A stretch of 64,000 bases of DNA from Limnomonas spitsbergensis (GCA_037349105.1 JAYJMM010000041.1:8802501-8866500); one strand, 5' to 3'. Shown: positions 24,036-36,900, counted from the stretch's first letter. The notes: generated by a model from the sequence alone, not told the origin. Made by a program: numbers and translations.

Positions 24036-25421
24036 CCCTCGGGTCTGCTGTTGGTGCCTGGGACTTGGCTCACCTTCACTGCTGAGGATATCGAAAATGG
24101 ACCAGCCGTTGGGGGACACCTGCATACTTGGCTGCTCCACACACCTGGTCTGTGCCTCCAAGGGTGCGCGCTGCTGGGGCACAGCCAGACTGCTTAACCC
24201 CGCCTGCTCTGCGTCACACACAATTTTCCACACTCCAATGACCCACTGCCCTAGCATGTTCCACCCTACCGGCTGGGCCAGATCCTCCTCGGTGGTGGCG
24301 GCTTTTGCTCCCTCTACCGGCTGCAGATCTGCAAGTTTCCTGATCATCTGATTTCCACCACGGGGCATGGTCCCACTCTCGTCTTTAACGCGTTGCGCAG
24401 CACGTGCCACTCCCATCGGCCTCTTCTGCGTCGCGTATTCTGGCCCACTGCATAGATCCGCGCCCCCGAGCTGCGACACAGCCGTGTTTGGATCTGGAGC
24501 CGACTCAGATGCACCTCCTACCAGTACTATCAACCACTGCGCGTATTCCAGGCCCTGCCTCAAAAAATCCGGGGTTGATTGGGGCACTGGCTCACCCCGG
24601 CCGATCTCTGTGTGCGACACTGCCGTATCTGGATCCAAAACCAACTCAGGGGTGCCTCCTCCCAGCTTCAACCCCTGCGCATATTCCAGACCCTGCCTTA
24701 ACAAATCCGGAGTTGATTGGGGTACTGGCTTGCCCACTGGAATCGCTGGCGTCTTCTGGGCCCGCGGTTCATTGCACCTCTGCAAAACCTGCTGGGTCAC
24801 CACCAGCTTGGCTGACCCCACCAGGGCCTGCGGCTCGTTGGATCTTGTCAGCTCCATCTTGACCGCTGTTGGCTGGACCGCTCCTCTTTCCCCCCTGACC
24901 ACTGCGGGCTCAGGCTGGGACTCCCTTGCTTCCTTCTGGTCTGGCGCCGGGTGGTGCGGCTCAGCGTCGACTCCTTCTCCTTCTGCCTCTTCAGGCAGGA
25001 CATCCGGAGATCGCGCTGGCCCGCCACCCTCTCCAACACCACCGGTCTGAGACCTCACAGTGGGTGGCTCCGAGGTCGGGTCCAGGGATTCATCGTCGGG
25101 AACCGGCCACCGCTCTCCCTCCTGGCTCAGCCCCGTCGGGATGCGCGCGGTGTCGCCTCGTCCGATACCCCTGCGTGTCACTTCACTGTGCACCGTACTC
25201 GCATCCAAGGTTCGAGAACCAACAACCCCTAGGGCCTTGTCCCCCATCCCTGCGTATTCATCCCTCGACAAGCCAAGGGAAATCTGCTTTGCTTCCTCGG
25301 CTACAGCCGCCTTTATAGGTGTCATAGGGTCGTTCCCTGGTTCCATTCCTCTCACCCGCCCACTGCGTCTTGCAGTATCAGGGTGCTGGTGGCGGTTGGG
25401 ATCTACAATGGCATCCTGCAT

Positions 25422-25839
25422 TGTACTATCGATGCTGAACAGCTGTGCCAGCTCGACTGTGTGGGCTCACAGCAACTGGGCACGAGCTTAAAGCATGCTT
25501 CCGTTCTCCTCTACCTTCTGCAGGCTGGTTAGGCTTTTGCTAGACAGGTCAAGCACAGGAAAATTTTCTTTTATGGGTCCGGCGGGTATTTTCACCTTCT
25601 GGGTTGCAGCGCAGTTTGCTCCTCGCGCTTCGCAGACTCCTCTTAAGCTGCGTTCTGCAGCCTCCGCTTTGCAGTGCAGTTAGCTCCTCGAGCTTCGCAG
25701 ACTCCTCTTAAGCTGCGTTCTGCAGCCTCCGCTTTGCAGTGCAGTTAGCTCCTCGAGCTTCGCAGACTCCTCTTAAGCTGCGACTACAGCCTTGGATGAT
25801 TCCGCGTATAGCGGGTCTCGTCCGCTATTTCCTTCCGCT
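25422..25839 (-). other. Leader of the old element (left part) with 69-bp repeats
   Basis: Untranslated sequence upstream of the old gag. It includes a roughly 69-bp unit repeated about 2.5 times between 25605 and 25790 ('GCTCCTCGAGCTTCGCAGAC...'). The matching part of the young leader is at 44362-44600, and the rest continues at 45669, beyond the younger insertion. Confidence 0.55.
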
Positions 25840-26084
25840 TGTCGCACCATAAAGCAGTAATCGTGCCAAAATGGTGTAAGCTGTCCTTACTGCCTTAGAG
25901 AGGCTCAAACTACTCACAACTAAGGTTCAACACCTGTACATACGTGCCTCTTGTACTACACTGCTGAGGTACAAGGGCTGTAAAGGGGTAACTTGGTACA
26001 GCGTACCGTATAAGAGCTAAGGCTGGTGTAAGGCTGGCCTGCCCGGGCGCCCCTAGCTGTGGGTACCGCCCCTACTTTACTCGC
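25840..26084 (-). repeat. Y2 terminal repeat (245 bp)
   Basis: Identical by eye to 26726-26970. Its outer end, read inward on plus, is TGTCGCACCATAAAGCAG, resembling the outer end of X in inverse. It contains a run 'CAGCGTACCGTATAAGAGC'. It does not occur at the right end of the element, where X runs directly into the leader. Confidence 0.85.
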
Positions 26085-26723
26085 GATGGTTGCTTCGGGT
26101 CCGTGGTGGACTTCTTCCCCACTGAGTGGCGGACACCTACGGGCGGACTCAGCGTCTACACGCTGGCCGCGAATGCGCAGCGCGTTAAGCTGTGGCTGGA
26201 ACTTCTAGATGACAGGCGTGGAGCTGGTCGCTTGTAGAGCTGCGACTAAAGGCCTGTCGGGTCGCGAACCCTGCAGGTCGTTATGAGTCACTTACCGCGT
26301 GTAGCGGGCGAAACCGTAGCCGTAGACTGCGGACGACGTAGTCCTAGGCAGGGCTGGGCTTCGGGTTAGGTGTTCTCGTGCTTGCTAGATGGCGGGGTCG
26401 CTGTTCTAGGCTTGACTGGCTTAGTGGTACTGGCTTTGATGCACTTCACTGGGTAGGTCTCCGAGATCTAGCCGGTGCTGGTTACAAATAGAGGCCTGTC
26501 CACTTAAAAGGAACGAAGTGAACGTCAAGCGTGCAAGCCGGGATTCAAAGGTCCCGGCAAGCCCTATGCACTGAGTACGGGAAACCCTGCCTCAGACCTT
26601 CCCGAAAGTGGGAAGCTGGGCTCCTAACCCTAAAAAGGGGCTCCGCAGGGAAGCTGCGGAGTCTACGGGGACGCGTCAGCGGTCCCTACGGTTTTGGCAC
26701 GTATACTGCATTATACCGTGACA
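26082..26723 (-). repeat. X2 terminal repeat (642 bp)
   Basis: Identical by eye to 45027-45668. It contains three strong hairpins (26537-26558, 26598-26615, 26641-26661), the last with a perfect CTCCGCA/TGCGGAG stem. The end at 26723 is ..CCGTGACA. A diverged third copy, split by the CACTA element, is at 46295-46810 plus 56524-56626. Confidence 0.85.
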
Positions 26724-26725
26724 GC

Positions 26726-26970
26726 TGTCGCACCATAAAGCAGTAATCGTGCCAAAATGGTGTAAGCTGTCCTTACTGCCTTAGAGAGGCTCAAACTACT
26801 CACAACTAAGGTTCAACACCTGTACATACGTGCCTCTTGTACTACACTGCTGAGGTACAAGGGCTGTAAAGGGGTAACTTGGTACAGCGTACCGTATAAG
26901 AGCTAAGGCTGGTGTAAGGCTGGCCTGCCCGGGCGCCCCTAGCTGTGGGTACCGCCCCTACTTTACTCGC
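26726..26970 (-). repeat. Y1 internal repeat (245 bp)
   Basis: Second copy of the 245-bp repeat, separated from X2 by only GC, so the junction reads GACA-GC-TGTC, a palindrome. On the coding strand it is immediately preceded by a purine-rich run (GAGGAGCGGGGGGCGAG), which resembles a polypurine tract. Confidence 0.8.
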
Positions 26971-27954
26971 CCCCCGCTCCTCACGAAACGCACACCGGGC
27001 GTGCGTGGGGAGCCGGACTAGGGGTGGTACTGAAACTGAGATAGGAAAAAATATGTACACTCAGAACTGGTGAGTTCCCTAACACGGAACCCTCCTAAAC
27101 CCCGGACTGCAATCCAACCAGTCGGTTTGAACAAAAGAAATCCACTGAAGAAAATCCACTGCAGGAAATTAACACAAGGAAATTCACCAAAGGATACTCA
27201 CTGAAACCCGTGGCGAACCCTAGGTCCAACCAAGGTACCGAAAACTCGACTCAGGCCTCTGGGTTCCCGGTCTCTTCCTGGCCTGATCAGGGCATACAGA
27301 ATCCGGTACCTTCACCATTGTCATGCTTGTTTGGAAGTCAAGAAAGGGTCAGAACCCCTGAAAAATCATCAGAACTACGGGAAGCCAGCGGCCATCAGAA
27401 TCCATCAGAAATCAGAACGCATCGGAAACCATTTGAAACCAGAATTCCACAGAAACCATCAGAAATCAGAACGCATCGGAAACCATCAGAAACCAGAATT
27501 CCACAGAAACCATCAGAAATCAGAAGTCAGAAATTATCAGATATCAGAACGCATCAGAAACCATCAGAAATTGTCAGAATTCCCCAGAAATCAGAACGCA
27601 TTGGAAACCGTCAGAAACCAGAATTCCACAGAAACCATCAGAAATCAGAAATTATCAGACATCAGAACGCATCAGAAACCATCAGAAATCTACAGCGAGT
27701 CGCATGAGAATGAACCGAATCTTCAGCGGGGCTGATCCGGGCCTACAGACTTCTCCTGTTATTCAACCCTGAGCTCTTCATAGGAACACGGAAACCCGCT
27801 GCTCTCGCCCCACTGCACCGTTGACACCTGGCCCTAAGCTACAGGAGACGTGTGCAGTAGCAGCGGTGCTTCTCCCAACCCGCCTCTACAGGTGGCTGGC
27901 CCTGTGGCGGTTCTATGGCTATTGTCCCTCCCTGTCCTCCTTGGCTGTCTGTCC
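26971..27954 (-). other. 3' untranslated region with CATCAGAAA repeats
   Basis: Noncoding DNA between the pol stop (TAG, 27955-27957) and Y1. Between 27350 and 27710 a roughly 55-bp unit ('CCATCAGAAATCAGAACGCA..ATTCCACAGAAA') is repeated about six times with variation. The rest is shared with the old element's 3' region. Confidence 0.6.
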
Positions 27955-30900
27955 CTAGGCAGCTGTCTCCTCCTCTGCTCTGGCTGCGTCGGTGGCCGCT
28001 TTGGCCCTGCGCTGAACTGCCCTGGGGGTGACGTTGGCTTCTCCTCTGCCCGTTGTGTATGAAATGTCATACAGCCCGTTGGGCATGGGCCTGGCGATGC
28101 CCCGCTCCATCTGTTTAGTGGCCGGATTGGTGGCCATGACCTCCACCTCTGGCTTGTCCATGGCTCCTGTCTCCTGGGCTGCTCTGGCGGCTGCCCTGGT
28201 TGCCCGGGGCGCTGTCTCCTCGTGATGGGCTGGTTTGTTCGGTACTGCTGCTGCGGCCGGGCCCGTCACGCTGGTCCTGGATGCTGGCTCGCACCTGGGG
28301 CACATCCAATCGCCCTCGGGGATGGCGTAGAGCGCTGGCGCGAGGCAATCCATGTGCCAGCCGGTGTTGCATGCGTCGCACAGGAGCATGACGTCCCCCC
28401 GGTCGGGTAGGCGGCAGACTTCGCAGGACAGGCTGACGTTGGGCCTGGAGGTGCTGAAATCCACCCTGCCTTTCAGGTTGGGGAGGTGGCATGGGGAGCA
28501 GTTGACTGCGTTCTCTGTTATGGTCAAGCCATCGGCGCCCTCCAGCACCAACGCCCCCGTCTCCCCCAGCCTCTGCACCCGCAGGATTTCTGGCCTGGCC
28601 TTGGGGTCGAGGCTGCGTCGCTCTGAAGCGTACCGGACGTACACGTAGTCCCCAACGGCGAATCGCCTGACCTGGGGCACATATCCTCCTCCGCGGATCC
28701 TGGCGTAGCGCAACTTGTCCCGGTGCTGTGCGATCTTGAGGTGCTCCCCCGCGACCGGGAGGGCCTCCTTGATCCTGGCTACCCTGGCGAGGAGCAGGTC
28801 TGCGGCTTCCTCCGCTGTAGCCACTCGCGCTGTGCTCCACAGGTCTGCCCCGACCTTGGAGGGGAACACTGGCTTCTGACCGTACAGGACCTCGTAGGGG
28901 GCCATGCGTGTAGCCTGCTGAGGCGAGCATCGGAACCCCAGCGCTACCCATGGGACCATCCTGTCCCACGAGTCGTCGCTGCTCCCTTCCCCGCAGCACT
29001 TGCGCAGGCCCGCCTTGAGTGTCTGGACCGCCCGTTCGGATAGCCCATCCGCCTGGGGATGGTTGGCAGAGGTGGTGCGATGGTCAATGAAGCAGTCTAG
29101 TAACATGTCTTGGAACTCTCCCTGGAACTCTGTCCCCTGATCGGTGACCACCTCTGCGCATCCCCCAAACCGTGCGACCACGTTTTGGAAGAACGCCAAG
29201 GCCGTCACGTCAGACGCCTTGCTGGGGATGGGGATAAGCTCCACCCACTTGGAGTAGTGTTCAACACACACCATGACGTACCGGTTGCCCCTAGGCGTGG
29301 TAGTGAACGGCCCGCACAGGTCCACACCCCAGCGGAAAAATAAACCCTCAATAGGGAGTGGGTGCAGGTCTGGCTGCGTGTGATTGAACGTGGACGCCCT
29401 TGCCCTGTCGCACACCCCGCACTCCTGGACAGCCTTCCTGACTGCTGCCCTAAGCCCTCTCCACCAGTGCTGCTGCATGATCATGAAGGCCGTGCGGTGG
29501 CTGCCGAAGTGACCGGTGCTAGCGTGAGCTTCCCTGATGACTGCCTGTCTGTCCTCGGGCCTGGGAACTACACACCGCCGCCCGTCTGGCATCACTCTTA
29601 TCAGCACGCCCCCTCTCTCTGGTTCCCACTGGAAAGGTGCGGCTCTACGCCGCATCCTGGCCTGTTCCCCTGCCTCTGCCCCTGCGGGGTGCCTTTTTGA
29701 TTGCAGGTAGCGCAGGACTGGCACGTCTGTCCATACGTCCACCCCTGCGGCAGGTCCTGCAGCGCACCCTGGAGGGTCTACGACCGCCCCTGCCCCGTCG
29801 TCTGCACCCTGGACAGGCTCTGGTTCCGGGTCAGGCTGCCCACCTGGTTCCTGAGCGGCATCCGCCCAGTCTGCTGCCGCTGACTCCCCCAAGCACTGCC
29901 GATACGTTGCCGCTGCCTCGCCCTCGCCGGAGCATGCAGTGCCTGCACTGGCTAGGGCGCAATGTGTGGACGTCAGGGTCATGCCGATAGCCAGGTCGCT
30001 GTCCGGGCCTGGTAACCCAGCCCTGCGGGCCAGCTCCCTAGGGATGATCTTGGCCGCCTCGAGGGCTATGGTGAACCAAGCCTCGAGAGCCCAAGCATCC
30101 ATGCACCTGCCCAAGGCGGCCCTCCTATCGCCCTCAGGAAAGTCGGGGCGGGGCAAAGTGGACCCCACTGCGTACCCCATGGCCCTCTCCCTTTCGTTGG
30201 CATTGGGTTCCTGCAGGCCCCCCATGGGCCTGAACACCATGCCGATCTGCCCGTTCCGGAAAGCGTAGGATGCGGGGGTGGCCATGAGGCAGGGCAGCGC
30301 CCTCCTAGGTTGCCCAGATACATTGATACGGTACCCGCCGTTATCGGGGCAGGCCACGACCTGCGCCCTACTGCCCTCGTCCAGAATGTCATCCACAATA
30401 CCGTCGTGCGGCCTATGCGATGCCTGGATAACAAACTCAATGTCTGCGGCTGGTGCTAGGTTGCCCCAGTAGTTGCGCGTGCGGTGGGCATAGGATCCCA
30501 CCTGCGCTGCATCAAACAGGGAAGGCCTACCCAGCAACCGGCACACTTCGCCGAAAGCCTCTACGCTAGCCTTCTCGCTACGCTGGTTTAGCTGCATAGC
30601 GACATTTTCGATCAAGTACGCTGGCGGCCTGGCCCTTTGCAGGACCTGCAAGGAGCCTAGCAGCCTGATAAGCGGGAAGAAAGACTTGCTCCTGTCCCCC
30701 TCGAGCCCCTTGCCCTTGCCTGCAGCCGACAAGTCGTGACACTCCCATCCTGCTACCATAAACCACTGGCGGCCCTGCTGTGCCCCAGCCTCTATGAAGT
30801 GCTGGGCAGTAATGGAGTACACGTCCTGGGGCAATGCCCTGAACGCCCCCTCGACGGCTGGCGCTGGGAGCAATAGCGGGTATTGCTTGTGCAGCTGCAC

Positions 30901-33900
30901 CAGTCTTCCCCCCGCGATCTCCCGCATGGAGGCACTGGTATCGGCGTACAGATACTGCGTGACCGGGATGCCTGCCCTAAGCACCATCTCAAGTCCAGAG
31001 CACATACCTCCGAAGGGCTCGAACAGGACCACTCCCTCTCGCTCCAGGGCGTACACCGCCTCTGTTGGTAGGCATGCCGTATCCACCCCTGCATGGAGGT
31101 GGGCCGGGGTCGAGCGGGGCAGGTCGGTCAGCACATTGCTGATCAAGGTCCTGGCCCTGGCCCTGCTATTGAAAACTCTTTCTGCAGCGCTGGCAGGCTG
31201 TGCCTGCTCATCGTCCTCATCCTTTGCGCTGGAGATAGCCTGGCCGCACGGGGCCACTGTACAAGCCGTCTCGGCAGCCCGCAGGCGGCGCACGCTTCGC
31301 CTGCCCTCCTGTGCTAGGCGAACCACCTGATCTGCGTGCCACTGGTTTACCCTGCCTAGGCCTGTGAGCATAGCGACCTGTGGTCCGCAGGTGGTCTCAC
31401 TAGGGGTGTGTGGCTCAGGGGTGACATCGTCTAGCCGTGCCCCTGTGCGGTCATCGGATGATGGGAGGGGTGACCTGGACGGGATATCTGCGTTCTGGTG
31501 GCAGGCCCCTGACCGGTGGACAATGGTAATGTCAAGCTCCTGCAGCATGAGTGCCCAGCGTGCGTGCTGCCCCACTAAGGCCTGGTTATCCATGAGATAT
31601 GTGAGGGGTTCGTGGTCCGTGACCAAATGCACCTTGCACCCAAAGAGCATATGGCGGTACGTCCGAGCAGCGTACACAGCCGCGAGCATTTCCCCCTGAA
31701 ACGACGAGTAGTTCTTTTCGCTTTTGTTCAGGGAACGGGAAGTGCAGGCGACCATGTACTCCCTGCCGCTGTCGTCACACTGCCCTAGCACCGCCCCTAT
31801 ACCCTGCTTAGAGAAGTCGGTGTACAACAGGAATGGCCGTGGCGGCCCCTTGCCGTCTGGACCCGTTCCGCTGTAGTCAGGTCTGCGCAGCACCCTGCCT
31901 CCCTCGCACATCTCAGTTTTGATCAGCTGAAACGCCTGGGCCTGTTCGGGCCCCCACACAAACGGGACCCCCTTGACCAGCAGTGCGTTGATGCATGCGG
32001 CCTTTCGAGAGAAATCCGGGATGTAGCACCGGTAGAAATTCAGGAATCCCATGACCTCCTGAATGTTCTTGACCGATGCGGGTTCGGGCAGAGCCATGAC
32101 GGCCGCTATTTTGGCTGCGTGCGGTGTGAGGCCTTGGGCCGAGACGTTGTGGCCGAGGTACTCTACCGTGGCACACCCAAACAGGGACTTGTCAGGATGC
32201 GCGCGTAGGCCTACTGCGTGGAGCATGTCTAGCATGAGCTCTACATGCCTGATGTGATCTGCAGGCGTGTCACTATACACCAGCAGGTCGTCAATGAATG
32301 CCACACAGAAGGAGCTCAGGCCGGCCCTGGCTATCTCTTCCTCCATCATACGCTGGAAGAAGGGAGGCCCGTTGCGCAGCCCAAAGTTCAACTTAGTGTA
32401 CATCCAGAGTTCTGGGCCCATCCAGAAAGCCGTCTTGGGCTGGTCCTCGGCCTTGATCGGGATCTGCATGAACCCTGACCTCAGATCCACCTTGCTAAAT
32501 ACTTTAGCTGTGCCCAGGTTCTGAAAGATAGTTTCCATCCTGGGGATGGCAAACTCCTGCTTGGCTGTGCGGAGGTTCATTCTCCTCATGTCGTGCGCAA
32601 TGCGGTGATCTGACCACTCGCCAGTCTCGGCACACTTCTTGGCCGCTACGACTGAGTTGGCCGCAAACTTGATGGGCCCTCCCTGGGGGACCCTGACAAT
32701 AATGCCTGCCTCTATCATGGGCTGGCACTTCTCTTTGAAAATGGCTGCTTTAGGGGGTGGCATGTCCCTTGCTTTCTGAAAGCACGAGCTGTGCTCGTCC
32801 TCTAGGGCCAGCGTAAACTCACCCTGCGCACCGCAGTAGCCTGGCAGTTCCAGCATGGAGTAGGCGAACGCCCCTTGGCGGTCCCGCAGGCTCTGCTCCA
32901 GCTGCTCCTGCTGCTCCCCGGAGAAGTCGGGGTGCTTCCCGAGCAGCCACCCCTCTGCAGTTTTGACGTACTCTGAGGGCGCATGCACCACTCCTCCGGG
33001 CTGGAACATGTCTATGACTCCTCCTGCCAGCGGTTCCCCTGTCCCTGCCTGTGACCCTGCGCTGGACGTGCCCTGATCCCAGGTGCGTTGCGGACGGGGG
33101 GGCCGAGGGGCGGGCATATCCACTGGGGGTCGCAGCCAACCAGGCTCCAGCTTGGCGGCTGCCTCCCTGCTGCTGACGAATGCTCCTTGTCCGGCAGTGA
33201 ATCCCCCTCCTCGCACGCCCCTTCCGCTGGCCTGTGCCCCGGGGAGGCAGGAGAGCAGGAGCCACACCAATGCCAGATGGCATAGGCAAGCCAGAAGGCC
33301 CCTGAAAGCCGTGCAGGGGAGGAGACCCCTGCAGCCCGGGTGCTGCCTGGGGCAGGGCTGTGGACCTGCAGGCGCTGGCGGCGATGGCACGGCTGGCGGG
33401 CCCCGGTCCCCTGGTCCCTCCTGCCAGGAGATTTCCAGCTCCACCTGACTGATCCTGGCGGGCGGCGATGGGCACCCTGTGCTATTACTGGCGTCTCTTG
33501 CCACTGCTTTCCTGCGTCGTTGGCGCGCGCGGGTCCTGGCGTTCCTTGCCCTTCGCGCTGCTGCTGCTCTGACCTTGGAGGAGTCCGCTGGTCTGGTGTC
33601 GCCCTTGCTGGAGGGGGTCTGATGTCTCTCTGCCGCTGTTGGACCTGCGCAGCCTGTATCGGGTCTGTAAGCGCGTTCCGGGCTGACAGTCTGGGTTCTG
33701 GCGTTGTCGCTGCTCCTGGCTGCGCTGCGCGGCTGTCGGTCCAGCTGGTGGGGCTGGAGCATTGTTCGCTGGATGGCCTGGTAGTTCCATAGGCTGGTTC
33801 TCTCCGGAACCCCCCATTCCACCGGCCAGTTGTCCAATGGCTCGCCTGCCTCTGGCCACCGCCCCTCGTCATGGGCCTTGATGAGTTCTGCCCCAATGGT

Positions 33901-36900
33901 CAGGATCTGGGCGTACTGGACTGCGTGCATGGACGGCTGTAGGGGCTGGTCTGCTGTTTCCTTGTACCATTCCCTGAATGGCACCTGGCGCTGCTCCCTC
34001 CTTCTAGCCTGGTCGGCTTCGTCCTGCCTTCGCTCCTCGATGGCCTGCCTCACGTCAGAGACGGTGGCCCTGCTGTGCGTCGCTTTGAACACCACCTCCC
34101 GTTCGCCAGGCAAGGCTTCCTGCGCGCTGCACCACCAGTGCACCCCGAGCCTGGAGTCCTCCTCCATCTGCCTTTGCCTGATGAACCCCAGCGACTGGTT
34201 CCTTTCGGGGCATGCAATGGCTAAGTGCCCCTGGTGGAAGCAGGTGGTGCACCTGCCCTCTCGCAGGCGTGGTGCGGGGCATGCGTGGTAGTCGTGCCCC
34301 TTTTTTCCACAGCGCTCACACGGCTCGTTGTGGACTGAGTGGTGGCCCCACGCCGGGGGGACTGCATCGCTGCAGCTGCAGCAGGCCCACGCCCCCCGCC
34401 GGGTGCCTCCTACGCCCGGCTTGTTCATGCAGGCGCTGCAGGCTGTGGCGTGGCAGCGGCAGCACCGCCGGCCGGGCTGATCTGTTGGACCGATGCGCTC
34501 CCCGCATCCCAAGCAGCTAGGCAGCCTGACCTCGGGGGTCATGCAGAACTGACACATCCTGGCGGCCCCTGTCCGTGGTGTTCTCATGCACAGGTCATGC
34601 CATGCTGTTCCGCATGCGCTGCACCAAATCAAGCGCTCGCCTGCGCGGGTCTGGTCGCATCCTGCGCACGGCTCCGTGTGCACTGGGTCTGAGCCATAGG
34701 AGCGGCCTGGGGACACGGCGCCGCCTGTACCTGGGCCCCTTGCCATCTCTGGTGGCAGGGCCTCGCTGAGGGCCCGTAATCGGCCGCGGAACGCCTGCTT
34801 CAGCTCCTCTGCCGCCTGGTTGCGCCCCTGCAGCCTGGGGTCGGGGCTGGGGTCTGGGACCATGCTCAGCCTGTAACGCAGGCTGGCCTCGATGCGGCTG
34901 CCCCTGAGCTTGGTGCCTCCCTGGGGGACCGGCCATGGCACCCTGTCCTCGCGCCGTTGCCTGTCCCGCTGTGCCACAAATTGTCGTAACTCGTCATCCC
35001 ACTGCTCCTTGCTGAGATCTGTTCCTCTATCGGGCTCCCCCTCGGCTGCCAGGTGAGGCGAGCCAGGGTCCTCAGGATCTGGATTGCTGGCCTCGCTGCC
35101 GGTGTCGCTGAGCCCTCTGCTCCAGTTGGGTGGGGCATCTGCCTGGACTCTCAGGGGTGCTACCGGCCCTGGCTGCTCTGCCGGGGCTCGGCTCTGCTGG
35201 CTGGATCCCTGCGTATGACCTGCTGAAGGTGCAGTATGCTCGCTGGGCACTGCCGCTCCTCCCTCTGATGGCTCGGTGTGCTCCGCTGTGTCTGCCGGCT
35301 CCCCCTCAGAGTCCGAGTCTGGCAGCAGCTGCGGTAGTCCTGTCAGGCTGTTCTCCTCGTCTGACTCAGGCCAGTCCACCTCGTAGTTGCCCCCCCTCAG
35401 GGAAGTGAAGAAAGATTGCTCCCTGCTGTCTGGCTGCAAGTGGAGGGTGGTGTCGTCGGGGCTATGAGCGCTGCCTGGGCTGGCCGCCTCCCTGAATGCT
35501 CCCCAACGCCCCCGCGGCGTCTCTTGGCGGTCCGCTATGCCCCTATCCAGCAGGCCAGTCAGGTCCCTCAAGGCCTCATCGTGATTGCTACCGCTGAACA
35601 GGGGGTGGAGCGTGACGGCTCCCCTGGGGTGCAGTTGCCACCAAAGGCGGACAGTGGCCGCCGGTGCAGACCAGTGGGGCAGCAAGATGGATGGGACGCC
35701 GTTGTAGTAGGCCGCCTGTTCCACCTGCATCCACTGCTGTAGGCAGCTCTGCAGCCTGCCTTGAGCAAAGGCTGAGAGGGTGAGGGCCTGCTCGCCCTGC
35801 CATGCGGTGGCGCCCGCTGCTGGCGTGCAGTGCGCTGACACGTGCGTTGGGCAGTCGGCTCTTTCTTGGGGTGCCCAAAGCTCGTCCACTATCTCGATGT
35901 TGTGGACAGCTGCTGACATCTGTCCTGGCAGCAATGTCCTGTTAAGGGCCATCATCATGATGGTCCACACCGCTGGGTCTGTTCCTCGGAAGGTGGCCAC
36001 CGCGTGCTCCTCTGCCTGTTCTACAGAGGGGAACCGGTCACTCAGCACCCGGGTAGCTGTCTTGAAGAAGAACCACACGGGCTGGTCATCGCGCGTGGCG
36101 TGCATGTGCATCCACGCCCGCGGTGTCGGGTGCGCCCACCGCCTCTCCGAGTCCTCGTGGTAGTATGCCACCGCCAGCCTAACCGGGATAGCGGCCCTGG
36201 CGTCGCCCGGCTCGTACCCCCAGGGGACCGCCTGGCCCAAGACCTCTCTGGCGATGTCTTGCCCCCTCTCGACGATCGCTGGGCATTGGCGAGGCGTTCC
36301 TGGGTGGAGGATCCCGGCACCGTCGTACCCGCTGTGGTCCCTCAGTGCCGCCAGGGCGTACGCCTGCCTGGCCGCCGCTTGTGTGGGTACGCAGACGGCC
36401 TGGTTGGCCAGGCACGGGTGGCAAGCGAGAGTCATGACGCAGGTTTCTGCCCATGGTGTCCGCATGAACCCGTCGTGGGCGTGCTGCCACATGCCGTATG
36501 CCCGTGCCGCGTCTGGTATCTCTTGGCTGGTCCTGAACTGCTCCTCTGCTGCAGTAATCCCCTCCTTGACGACGCTGCCCAGGAGTTCGCTGACGCAGTT
36601 GGCATAGAGAGGAGTTGGCCACGTGGAGCTCATGAACTCTTCCATGGCCGTGCTAGGCCTGATGTGACCTTTAATGGCCGCAGCCAGGAGCCCCGCTGTG
36701 ACAGCGTCCATGGGAAAGACCAACCTTGCTACTGCCTGCATTGCTGCCTGTCTGTCAACACAGATGACTTCCCCCCGCGGTACGCACCAATGGTTTTGCA
36801 ACCTGCACAGGCCGTCCGCGCCCGCTCCGGGAAGGGTGATCATGGCCGCTGTGGCGGCTACCTCTGGCATGTCTGTTCCTGCCGGGTACCACTGCACGAA

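Larger units (their letters stand above)
18681..25421 (-). pseudogene. Gag remnants of the old element (four open segments)
   Basis: Open segments run 25421-23646 (591 codons), 23627-21486 (713), 21464-20610 (284) and 20390-18681 (569). The first opens 'MQDAIVDPNRHQHPD', closely matching the start of the young ORF1, and the last carries the same capsid-like region ('TRFTKIPNIQGNVPVLDM', 'LYLC/LHMTDE' end). The breaks are TAG at 23646-23648 (TTG in sister repeats), TAG at 21486-21488, an AT-rich insertion at 20511-20636, and TAG at 18681. Relative to the young gag, about 1000 extra codons are inserted. They hold tandem repeats and a C-x2-C-x5-H-x4-C motif that the young copy carries at residue 165 of its pol frame. 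The zinc knuckle and protease are lost. Confidence 0.7.

Noticed and set aside
26082..26723. Ordinary 642-bp LTR pair (with 45027-45668)
   Set aside because: The inner ends do not finish in CA, the block at left is flanked by 245-bp repeats absent at right, and the target duplication only fits boundaries 25840 and 45668.
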